Below are positions 1 to 5,813 of a DNA stretch of 7,049 nucleotides, one piece after another. The notes under the pieces are model-generated. The model worked only from the letters and a program-made list of their open reading frames with translations. It had not been told where the DNA came from and did not search any database. Both the position numbers and the translations under genes were made by a program. This DNA comes from DASWHK01 sp036398215 (GTDB lineage Bacteria; Acidobacteriota; UBA890): assembly GCA_036398215.1 (NCBI GenBank), contig DASWHK010000002.1, forward strand, positions 1 to 7,049. The letters run 5' to 3'. Positions within the stretch are counted from its first letter, which is position 1. Each line of letters opens with the position of its first letter.

Positions 1-915
1 GTCGTCGTTCGCCGGCAACGAGATCCGTACCTGTAGAGTCACGTCACTGCCGGCCACGGCCTCAAAAGTGCTCCGGCCCTCCCGTTCGAGGTCGCCCCGG
101 ACACCAACAATGTCCTCGGTCACCCGCAGCTCGTACGAACCAGGCAGGACCTCGGGAATCACAAACTCCCCGGCAGCGGGCAAGAGACGTGCCCACAGCC
201 TGTCGGACGTCAGGCCAGCGGCAAGCGACCACAGACCCGCAGTCAGTCTTCCGGTGTCGGGGCTGTCAATCACTCGCCCGCTGACGGTGCTCCCGATCAA
301 GGAGCCAACGGACGTGTAGAGAGGCGCGTCGACGCCCACCGGCCGTACCACGATTTCACCGATGGAAACGTACCCTCGATACACTCGGTCACGAGCTCGG
401 GGGTCGCGGACATAGAGGCGCACCTGCCCAGGCCGCACCGGGAAGAGGTCGAAGTGGCCGTCGGAGTCGATGGCCGTGACATATCGTCGAGGATTCGAGA
501 CTCCCTGATGGCCCTCAACGACGACGAGATTGCCGCCATCGAGGTCCGAGACTCGGCCCGCGAGGCGGCCGTACCTGATGAGACGTAGCGAAACTGCCGA
601 GTGTTGAGGCCACTGCAGGTGTCCCCTCACGGGCTGGTGGCGGGGGGAATCAATGTCGAGTCGGAACGGAGCCGCCGCGCCCTGAGGATGCAGCTCAAAG
701 GCACCAGTCTCGTCCGTGGCTCCACGGTCGTGCGGGCCGACGTCTGATGAGCCCGTCCGCGAAAGGCGGATCACTGCACCCTCTATCGGGAGACCCGTCT
801 GGTCATCCACGACGGAGCCGCGAAGCGGACCAAAGCCTGGATCCTGACCCGCCAGCATCATGGCGGAAGAGGCGACGAGGCCGAAGATCTGCAACGCCAA
901 TCGCGAACGGAGCAC
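1..915 (-). CDS. Secreted protein with three carboxypeptidase-regulatory-like (beta-sandwich) domains, C-terminus beyond the window
   Basis: The frame is open for 305 codons from a GTG at 913-915 to the left edge without a stop, so the C-terminus is missing. I chose this GTG because GGGGGA lies about 5 nt upstream and the encoded N-terminus looks like a Sec signal peptide: Arg3 and Arg5, a hydrophobic stretch at residues 6-22, then Gly-Gln. Three repeats follow that resemble the CarboxypepD_reg/CNA-B-like fold. Repeat 1 (about 31-112) has the typical RGSVVDDQTGLPIEGA opening and a DETGAFEL strand. Repeat 2 is at about 116-171 (GRLAGRVSDLDGG, DSDGHFDLFPVRPG). Repeat 3 is at about 208-268 (VSGRVIDSPDTG, GEFVIPEVLPGSYELRV). 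No catalytic residues are visible. Such domains usually act as structural or adhesive modules in the periplasm or at the cell surface, and as N-terminal modules of TonB-linked or other exported proteins. GC content and codon use are looser than in the neighbours. The exact role is unknown. Confidence 0.72.
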   Translation of the reverse strand, partial: MLRSRLALQIFGLVASSAMMLAGQDPGFGPLRGSVVDDQTGLPIEGAVIRLSRTGSSDVGPHDRGATDETGAFELHPQGAAAPFRLDIDSPRHQPVRGHLQWPQHSAVSLRLIRYGRLAGRVSDLDGGNLVVVEGHQGVSNPRRYVTAIDSDGHFDLFPVRPGQVRLYVRDPRARDRVYRGYVSIGEIVVRPVGVDAPLYTSVGSLIGSTVSGRVIDSPDTGRLTAGLWSLAAGLTSDRLWARLLPAAGEFVIPEVLPGSYELRVTEDIVGVRGDLEREGRSTFEAVAGSDVTLQVRISLPANDD

Positions 916-964
916 GGGTTTCCCCCGAAAGGCTGAAACCACCGAGCCGGAAGTGAGTCTGTCT

Positions 965-992
965 ATCGTAACAAGAACGCAGGAAGTCTGAA
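965..992 (-). promoter_or_regulatory. Possible sigma70-type promoter for the secreted repeat protein
   Basis: Reading the minus strand, TTCAGA (complement of 987-992, 4/6 to TTGACA) is followed after 16 nt by TACGAT (complement of 965-970, 4/6 to TATAAT). This lies in a locally AT-richer patch downstream of the aroB stop. It would give a leader of roughly 40 nt before the GTG at 913-915. The match is modest and the sigma preference of this organism is unknown. The rest of the 199-nt gap (916-1114) shows no gene and no convincing terminator. Confidence 0.28.
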
Positions 993-1114
993 AAGATCCG
1001 CGATTTCGGCAAGCGTCTTCGAAGGTTCTTGCGACCCCCCGCGTGCGGTCGTTCAACGGCGGCCTTCCTCGGGCCAGCATGCGTGCAGCAGAGGCCCTGG
1101 CAGGATCGCGGCTG

Positions 1115-2239
1115 CTACCCCCGGATCGCCGCCTCGAGCGCGGCGGCCTCGACGGCGATGCTCCAGTCGCCGCAGCGCTCGCTCATCGAGCCGAGGGCGG
1201 CCGGCAGGGCGCAGTGCGCGGCGCCGGCGCGCGCCTTCTTGTCGTGGATGGTGGCGGCGACGACGGCGGCGGGGTCGCAGCCCTGGGGCAGCTCGGTGGG
1301 CAGGCCGGCGCGGCGGCAGAGGCCCTCGATGCGGGCCGCCAGGTCGGTGGGGGCGCCGGTCGTGGCGGCGGCCAGGCGCGCCTCGGCGACCATGCCGATG
1401 GCCACCGCCTCGCCGTGACGGATCGCGAAGCCGAGGACGGTCTCGATCGCGTGGCCGACCGTGTGCCCGAAGTTGAGGATCTTGCGGTAGCCGGCCTCGG
1501 TCTCGTCGGCGGCGACGACCCCCGACTTGAGGTCGCAGCAGCGGGCGACGATGCGGGCCACCGCGGCCTCGGAGCCGCCGAGCACCTCTTCGAGGAGGCC
1601 TTCCTCGAGCGACTCGAAAAGGTCGGCGTCGAGGATGACGCCGTACTTGATCACCTCGGCCACGCCGGCCGCCAGCTCGGGCGCCGGCAGCGTCTGCAGG
1701 CACGACGGGGCGACCAGGACCCGCCGCGGCTGCAGGAAGGCGCCGACGAGGTTCTTGCCGGCCGGCGTATCGACGCCCGTCTTGCCGCCGACGCTGCTGT
1801 CGACCATCGCCAGCAGCGTGGTCGGCACCTGCACGTGGGGGATGCCGCGAAACAGCGTCGCCGCCACGAAGCCGGCGAGGTCGCCGACCACCCCTCCGCC
1901 GACGGCGACCACCCAGCTGTGGCGGTCGTGGTCGCGCTCGATCAGCCGGTCCTGGAGCTCGGCGACGGTCTCCCGGGTCTTGGCGGCCTCTCCCGCCGGG
2001 AAGGTCAGGCAATCGGCGTCGGCGCCGGCGGCCCGTAGCGCCGCGGCCAGGGGCTCGCCGTAGAGGGGCCCGACGTTGGTGTCGCTGATCACCGCCCAGC
2101 GGGGAGCGCGCAGCATCCGCACCAGATCGTCGGCGACGGCGTCGGGCATACCGAGCCCGATCACCACATCGTAGTGGCGCGGCTCCTGGGCGGGCAGTGA
2201 GATGTCGACGAACTGCATCGGATCACGCATCGGGTGCAC
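1115..2239 (-). CDS. aroB: 3-dehydroquinate synthase
   Basis: AroB converts DAHP to 3-dehydroquinate, the second step of the shikimate pathway, in the cytoplasm using NAD+ and a divalent metal (usually Zn). The 374-residue product has the full family pattern: GEAAK (83-87), the NAD-binding GGGVVGDLAGF (114-124), the block from PTT (139) through VDSSVGGKTG (146-155), K162-N163, EVIKYG (195-200), LNFGHTVGHAIE (255-266) and HGEAVAIGM (275-283). The metal ligands by family comparison are E195, H259 and H275, all present. DKK lies near the C-terminus (333-335). Length is normal. The start is uncertain: GTG 2237-2239 gives the longest form, with ATGs at 2228-2230 and 2216-2218. The last fits typical AroB N-termini best, and none has a clear Shine-Dalgarno. 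No aroK or aroC is visible nearby. The gene stands apart from its neighbours by 179 and 199 nt and may have its own regulation (see the inverted repeat upstream). Confidence 0.97.
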   Translation of the reverse strand: MHPMRDPMQFVDISLPAQEPRHYDVVIGLGMPDAVADDLVRMLRAPRWAVISDTNVGPLYGEPLAAALRAAGADADCLTFPAGEAAKTRETVAELQDRLIERDHDRHSWVVAVGGGVVGDLAGFVAATLFRGIPHVQVPTTLLAMVDSSVGGKTGVDTPAGKNLVGAFLQPRRVLVAPSCLQTLPAPELAAGVAEVIKYGVILDADLFESLEEGLLEEVLGGSEAAVARIVARCCDLKSGVVAADETEAGYRKILNFGHTVGHAIETVLGFAIRHGEAVAIGMVAEARLAAATTGAPTDLAARIEGLCRRAGLPTELPQGCDPAAVVAATIHDKKARAGAAHCALPAALGSMSERCGDWSIAVEAAALEAAIRG

Positions 2240-2248
2240 GGGCGGGCC

Positions 2249-2330
2249 CGGAGACCACCGGGACGAGGCTCGCCCGCTGCTACCAATCGATTCTACATTC
2301 TCTACCGATCACCCGGTCACGAGGTCTCCG
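2249..2330 (-). repeat. Bipartite inverted repeat directly upstream of aroB
   Basis: On the plus strand, CGGAGACC (2249-2256) plus ACCGGG (2257-2262) is complementary to CCCGGT (2312-2317), then a 5-nt insertion CACGA, then GGTCTCCG (2323-2330). That is 8 + 6 perfect base pairs with a one-sided bulge and a 49-nt, less GC-rich loop (2263-2311). In a minus-strand transcript the 3' arm would end 9 nt before the GTG start of aroB, over the position where a ribosome binding site should be. The loop also contains TAGAAT (complement of 2290-2295), a 5/6 match to a -10 box without a good -35. It could be an RNA leader structure or a protein-binding site. The repeat is directly visible; its function is inference. 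Confidence 0.4.
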
Positions 2331-2418
2331 ACGCGACCCGGTGCATCGCCCTGGGATGCCGGGCGGCGGCGACGGCGGCAATGCCGATGGCCCACGTAGC
2401 TTTCACAAGCTGCCTTCG

Positions 2419-3726
2419 TCAGCGCGTCCGGTTGGCGGATGTGAGCGGGTACACCTGCCCCCCCTTCATGACGAAGGTCACCCGCTGCAGGGCGCGAATG
2501 TCCCGCAGAGGGTCGCCCGGCACCGCGATCACGTCCGCCGCGAATCCAGGTGCGAGCGTGCCGATACTGTCGCCGAGGCCGAGGGACTCGGCCGCCAACG
2601 ACGTGGCGCTGATGATCGCGTCCATCGCCGGCTGGCCGCCGGTCCGCACGCGGGCGACGATCTCGCGGGCGTTCTGGCCGTGCGCCCCGGCCACCGCGTC
2701 CGAGCCGAGCGGCATCCGCACCCCGGCCCCGAGCGCGCGCCGGAACAGCGGAGCGAGCAGCGGGATCGTCAGCTCCATCGCTGCGAGATCTTCGGCGCTG
2801 TAGCCGGGCGCGCCCAGGAATTGGGCGCGGCGCTCGAGGTAGTTCTGCAGCACCAAACCGATGTTGGGATCGAAGTAGACGCCTCCCTCCGCCATCGCTC
2901 GCAGGGCCTCGTCATCGGCGAACGTGCCGTGCTCGATCTGCGCGCAGCCGGCGCCCACCGCCGCCAGAACGCCCTCCCGATCCTGAGCGTGGATGAGCGA
3001 GCGCAGGCCCAGCGCCCGCGCCTCACCGCAGATCGCCCCGAGCTGGATCTCGGCCGTGCGCCGGGCTCGATCGCTCGAGATCTCGCCGGGCGCGCTGGCC
3101 TTGATCGCATCGGCGCCGCGCTCGTGGTGCATCCGTACCAGGGCGCGAAGCTCCTCGGGGCTGCGGTCGCCCGGCCGGATCTGCCCCGCCGAGGTGAGCA
3201 GGCGCGGGCCGGGCGCGAGGCCGGCGGCGATGGCGTCGCGGAGACGGAGGTCCAGCGGGCTGCCGAGCGACTGAACGGTGGTGAAGCCGGCCTCCACCGT
3301 GACGCGCGCGTTCTCGAGGATCGCCGCCTCCGCCTCGGCCAAGCTTTCGGGCGCCGCGTCGGGCCGTCTGCCGAACCGCCCATCGGGCTGGAATCGCCAA
3401 TCGATATGCACGTGCACGTCGATGAGCCCCGGCACGAGCGTGACATCGCCGAGGTCGTGCGTCACCATGCCCGCGCACGGGCCGACGGCGGCGATCGTTT
3501 CGCCGCGCACCGTCACGACGGCGTTGGCGAACGCGCCGCCCCGACCGTCGAGCAGGCGCGCCCCGCGGATCGTCACGGCGTCCGCGGCACACGGCGGCAG
3601 GGTGGGGGCGGCCCCCACGCGCGGCGCCACTGACCCGGAGGACGCCGGCGCGCACGCCGCAACGCCCGTCAGCCCGGCCAGGGCGCCCGCCAGAACCAGT
3701 GTCGAGCGTGAACGGACCGCCCTCAC
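2419..3726 (-). CDS. Exported lipoprotein amidohydrolase (imidazolonepropionase/prolidase-like, metal-dependent)
   Basis: This 435-residue product is a metal-dependent hydrolase of the amidohydrolase superfamily. The N-terminus is a lipoprotein signal: basic residues, a hydrophobic core, then lipobox VAAC with Cys25, followed by an Ala/Ser/Pro-rich linker. A small beta domain (about 50-100) precedes the barrel. The expected two-metal ligand set is present: HVH at 105-107 in LIDVHVHIDW, Lys209 (GADAIKAS, the likely carboxylated bridging lysine), His246, His266 (IEHGTF) and Asp343 (LGSDA). The C-terminus has the typical SIGTLAPGFAADVIAVPGDP stretch. Relatives include exported prolidases and organophosphate- or dipeptide-hydrolysing enzymes, so the substrate cannot be read from sequence. 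I chose GTG 3724-3726 over the adjacent TTG 3727-3729 because GAGGGAG sits 7 nt upstream of it. The gene follows panC by about 60 nt and may be co-transcribed. A different compartment makes a role in pantothenate synthesis unlikely. Confidence 0.9.
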   Translation of the reverse strand: MRAVRSRSTLVLAGALAGLTGVAACAPASSGSVAPRVGAAPTLPPCAADAVTIRGARLLDGRGGAFANAVVTVRGETIAAVGPCAGMVTHDLGDVTLVPGLIDVHVHIDWRFQPDGRFGRRPDAAPESLAEAEAAILENARVTVEAGFTTVQSLGSPLDLRLRDAIAAGLAPGPRLLTSAGQIRPGDRSPEELRALVRMHHERGADAIKASAPGEISSDRARRTAEIQLGAICGEARALGLRSLIHAQDREGVLAAVGAGCAQIEHGTFADDEALRAMAEGGVYFDPNIGLVLQNYLERRAQFLGAPGYSAEDLAAMELTIPLLAPLFRRALGAGVRMPLGSDAVAGAHGQNAREIVARVRTGGQPAMDAIISATSLAAESLGLGDSIGTLAPGFAADVIAVPGDPLRDIRALQRVTFVMKGGQVYPLTSANRTR

Positions 3727-3779
3727 CAACCGGCTCCCTCTTCGAACGTGTCGACCCCTACGGCGACCGCGTCGGGCAT
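3723..3779 (-). other. Possible 18-codon small ORF overlapping the amidohydrolase start
   Basis: ATG at 3777-3779 opens an 18-codon frame (MPDAVAVGVDTFEEGAGW) ending in TGA at 3723-3725. Its stop overlaps the GTG start of the amidohydrolase as GTGA. It has a strong Shine-Dalgarno, AAGGA, 5 nt upstream of the ATG and itself overlapping the panC stop codon. Most of its codons begin with G, as real coding sequence often does. I recognise no family. It could be a coupling leader that carries ribosomes from panC to the amidohydrolase, or simply chance: a GTGA start necessarily supplies a stop in this frame. Confidence 0.25.
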
Positions 3780-3787
3780 GCCGATCC

Positions 3788-4648
3788 TTACCCGGCCTCG
3801 TCGTCGAGCCGCAGGTTGTCGATCAGGCGGGCGCGGCCGAGGCGGACGGCGAGGCAGGCGAGCGCCGGGCCGGTGGCGCGCTCCAGCGGCTCGAAGGTCG
3901 TCGGGTCGACGACCTCGACGTAGTCGGGATCGGCGAGGGGCTCGCCGTCGAGCACGGAGCGGATCGCCTGCCGCAGCCGGTCGCCGTCGCGCTCGCCGCC
4001 GGCGTAGCTCCGCCACCCGCGCTGCAGGGCCCGGAACAGCACGGTCGCCGCGCGCCGCTCGGCGGGGTCGAGGTAGGCGTTGCGGCTGCTGAGCGCCAGC
4101 CCGTCGGCCTCGCGCACGGTGGCGACCGGGACGATTGCCACGTCGAGGCGCAGGTCCTCGCTGATTCGCTCGATCACCCGCAGTTGCTGGGCGTCCTTGC
4201 GGCCGAAGTAGGCCCGGTGCGGGCCGACGATGTGGAACAGCTTGGTGACCACGGTGGCCACGCCGGCGAAGTGGCCGGGCCGGTGGGCGCCCTCGAGGAT
4301 CGTCCCTATGGGCCCGGGATCGACGGTCGTGGCGTCGCCGGGCGGGTAGATCTCGGCGGCCGCGGGCGCGAAGACGATGTCGACGCCGCGGCGCCGGCAG
4401 ATCTCGAGGTCGCCGGCGGTGTCGCGCGGGTAGGCCTCGTAGTCCTCGCCGGGCCCGAACTGCCGGGGGTTGACGAAGATCGAGACCACGACGGTATCGC
4501 AGCTCTCTCGCGCGACGCAAAACAGCTCCTCGTGGCCCGCATGCAGCGCACCCATGGTCGGCACCAGCCCGACGTTGCCGGCGAGACCGCCGCGAATCTC
4601 GCGCATGGCGGCAACCGTCTCGGCAACCTGCATCTGACCAGCGCCCAT
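3788..4648 (-). CDS. panC: Pantothenate synthetase (pantoate--beta-alanine ligase)
   Basis: PanC condenses D-pantoate with beta-alanine using ATP, through a pantoyl-adenylate, in the last step of pantothenate synthesis. It is a cytoplasmic nucleotidyltransferase of the HIGH/KMSKS superfamily. The 286-residue product shows PTMGALHAGH (30-39, HIGH-like His36 and His39), FVNPRQFGPGEDYEAYPR (58-75), PGHFAGVATVV (124-134), GRKDAQQL (149-156), READGLALSSRN (179-190, the KMSKS-like loop) and RLIDN near the C-terminus (274-278). After the HIGH motif it has Glu-Glu-Leu where most relatives have Leu-Ser-Leu. Length is normal. The start is ambiguous: the ATG at 4646-4648 gives five extra residues, while the ATG at 4631-4633 gives MQVAETVAAMREIR, closer to family N-termini. 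Neither has a clear ribosome binding site. Downstream of panB by 133 nt, and likely part of the same pathway unit. Confidence 0.97.
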   Translation of the reverse strand: MGAGQMQVAETVAAMREIRGGLAGNVGLVPTMGALHAGHEELFCVARESCDTVVVSIFVNPRQFGPGEDYEAYPRDTAGDLEICRRRGVDIVFAPAAAEIYPPGDATTVDPGPIGTILEGAHRPGHFAGVATVVTKLFHIVGPHRAYFGRKDAQQLRVIERISEDLRLDVAIVPVATVREADGLALSSRNAYLDPAERRAATVLFRALQRGWRSYAGGERDGDRLRQAIRSVLDGEPLADPDYVEVVDPTTFEPLERATGPALACLAVRLGRARLIDNLRLDDEAG

Positions 4649-4651
4649 CTA

Positions 4652-4717
4652 CGCGAGAGCCCCGGCGAAGACTCGCGCACGCGGGTGCGCCTCTCCCCTC
4701 GCCCCTCGGCCGGGGCG
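4652..4717 (-). promoter_or_regulatory. Hairpin-forming leader before panC
   Basis: The 133-nt panB-panC gap (4649-4781) contains three short perfect stems: CGCGAG (4652-4657) with CTCGCG (4672-4677); GCGCA (4675-4679) with TGCGC (4686-4690), mutually exclusive with the first; and CGCCCC (4700-4705) with GGGGCG (4712-4717). The first would end 3 nt before the upstream panC ATG. None is followed by a T-tract on the minus strand, so they are not intrinsic terminators. Stems of 5-6 bp are common by chance at this GC content. Confidence 0.2.
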
Positions 4718-4781
4718 TCGGGAAGCGCGGGCGCGGATGTGGCGCTCCTCGCCCTCGCTACCCGCCATCATGCAGAGACGG

Positions 4782-5624
4782 CTAGGAATCGGCGTCACCG
4801 GTGGAGACGCGCTGGACGGAGGTGAAGGTCTCCTTATCCGAGGGAAAGGAACGGTCCTCGACGTCGCGGACGTACCGCTGCACAGCCTCGCGGATCGTGG
4901 TCGCCAGGTCGGCGTAGGCGCGGGCGTGCTTGGGGTGGAAGTCGGGGAGCAGCCCGAGCAGGTCGTGGAGCACCTGCACCTGCCCGTCGCAGTCGACCCC
5001 GGCGCCGATGCCGATCGTCGGGATCTCGAGGTCGGCGGTGATCTGGGCCGCCAGCTCGCCGGGCATCAGCTCCAGGACGATCGAGAAGGCGCCGGCGGCC
5101 TCGAGCGCCAGCGCGTCCTGCCGCAGCGTCTCCGCGGTCGCCTCGTCGCGCCCTTGAACGCGCGGGCCGCCGAGCCGGTGCACGGATTGCGGGATGAACC
5201 CCAGGTGGCCCATCACCGGAACGCCGGAGTCGCTGAGCTTCTCGACGATCGGCGCCACGGCCCGGCCCCCCTCGACCTTCACCGCCTGCGCCCCGCCCTC
5301 CTGGAGCAGGCGGGCGGCATTGCGCGCCGCCGTGGGAACGTCGATCCGATAGGTCATGAACGGCATGTCGGCGACGATCAGCGCCCGGCGGCTGCCGCGA
5401 ACGACCGCCGCGGTGGCGCGCACCATGTCGTCCAGCGTCACCGGGATGGTCGAGTCGTACCCCAGCATGACCTGGCCGAGGCTGTCGCCGACGAGGATCA
5501 TCGGCACGCCGGCCTCGTCGACGAGCCGCGCCATGCTGGCGTCGTAGGCGGTCACCATGGCGATCGGCTCGCCGCGCGCCTTCATCGCGGCGATCCGCTG
5601 CAAGGTGATACGGGGTTCGTTCAT
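4782..5624 (-). CDS. panB: 3-methyl-2-oxobutanoate hydroxymethyltransferase (ketopantoate hydroxymethyltransferase)
   Basis: PanB transfers a hydroxymethyl group from 5,10-methylene-tetrahydrofolate to alpha-ketoisovalerate, making ketopantoate, the first committed step of pantothenate synthesis. It is a cytoplasmic Mg-dependent TIM-barrel enzyme, usually decameric. The 280-residue product has VTAYDAS (24-30), VGDSLGQVMLGYDST (45-59, metal ligand Asp47), ADMPFMTY (85-92, metal ligand Asp86), VKVEGG (115-120, Lys116 and Glu118), GHLGFIPQS (139-147), LELMP (184-188, with Glu185 as the probable catalytic base) and IPTIGIGAG (201-209). All expected active-site residues are present and the length is normal. 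The ATG at 5622-5624 is the natural family start, with AGGGAG about 10 nt upstream. PanC follows. PanE and panD are not in the window. The 189-nt leader before it is unusually structured. Confidence 0.98.
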   Translation of the reverse strand: MNEPRITLQRIAAMKARGEPIAMVTAYDASMARLVDEAGVPMILVGDSLGQVMLGYDSTIPVTLDDMVRATAAVVRGSRRALIVADMPFMTYRIDVPTAARNAARLLQEGGAQAVKVEGGRAVAPIVEKLSDSGVPVMGHLGFIPQSVHRLGGPRVQGRDEATAETLRQDALALEAAGAFSIVLELMPGELAAQITADLEIPTIGIGAGVDCDGQVQVLHDLLGLLPDFHPKHARAYADLATTIREAVQRYVRDVEDRSFPSDKETFTSVQRVSTGDADS

Positions 5625-5683
5625 GGGCGGTCGCTCCCTGCTCCGGGTCCCTCGCGTGCCTCACCGGCGAGCTCTTCGCGCAT
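5621..5683 (-). other. Possible 20-codon small ORF overlapping the panB start
   Basis: ATG at 5681-5683, preceded by GAGGGGGA, opens the frame MREELAGEAREGPGAGSDRP, which ends in TGA at 5621-5623 and overlaps the panB start as ATGA. No family is recognised. It resembles a translationally coupled leader peptide. As with the similar frame before the amidohydrolase, the ATGA start itself provides the stop, so a chance open frame in GC-rich DNA is a serious alternative. Confidence 0.18.
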
Positions 5684-5692
5684 TCCCCCTCG

Positions 5693-5726
5693 GAAGGGAT
5701 GGGACGTATCCCACGTCCTGTCCTTC
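5693..5726 (-). promoter_or_regulatory. Hairpin in the panB leader (candidate cis-regulatory RNA)
   Basis: GAAGG (5693-5697) pairs with CCTTC (5722-5726), and inside it GGACGT (5702-5707) pairs with ACGTCC (5713-5718). The two stems are separated by an internal loop of 4 and 3 nt and closed by a 5-nt terminal loop. The end nearest panB is 68 nt upstream of its ATG. No T-tract follows on the minus strand, so it is unlikely to be the racemase terminator. A structured RNA called the pan motif is known upstream of panB in some bacteria; I could not match its consensus by eye. The rest of the gap holds a small CGCCG/CGGCG hairpin (5754-5766) just past the racemase stop. Confidence 0.35.
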
Positions 5727-5813
5727 GGGTTCTACAGACAAGCATACGGGGAACGCCGCCCCGGCGCGACGACGACGCGCGGCTCGCAGCCTGTGCCGTT
5801 GCACGACGGGCTA

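Noticed and set aside
1043..2038. Plus-strand frame of about 331 codons opposite aroB
   Set aside because: It is a shadow of aroB. The minus-strand frame carries every AroB motif; the plus-strand product resembles nothing.
2290..2320. A full sigma70 promoter for aroB around TAGAAT
   Set aside because: The -10 is good, but the best -35 (GTGACC) needs a 19-nt spacer and matches only 4/6, so I mention it only inside the inverted-repeat entry.
2338..2362. Hairpin CCGG/CATC with GATG/CCGG after the amidohydrolase stop, considered as its terminator
   Set aside because: The stem has a 2-nt bulge and is not followed by a T-run on the minus strand, so it does not meet intrinsic-terminator criteria.
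4653..4772. 40-codon frame between panB and panC that ends at the panC ATG
   Set aside because: It is Arg- and Gly-rich, has no clear ribosome binding site, and the lack of stops is expected in such GC-rich sequence. Not annotated as a gene.
2197..4825. Plus-strand open frames of about 478 and 515 codons opposite the amidohydrolase and panC
   Set aside because: They are antisense to genes with complete catalytic motifs, show no recognisable domain and lack a coherent start context. They are composition artefacts.
5732..5770. Possible panB promoter (TTGTCT, TATGCT-like boxes)
   Set aside because: Neither box has a partner at an acceptable distance.
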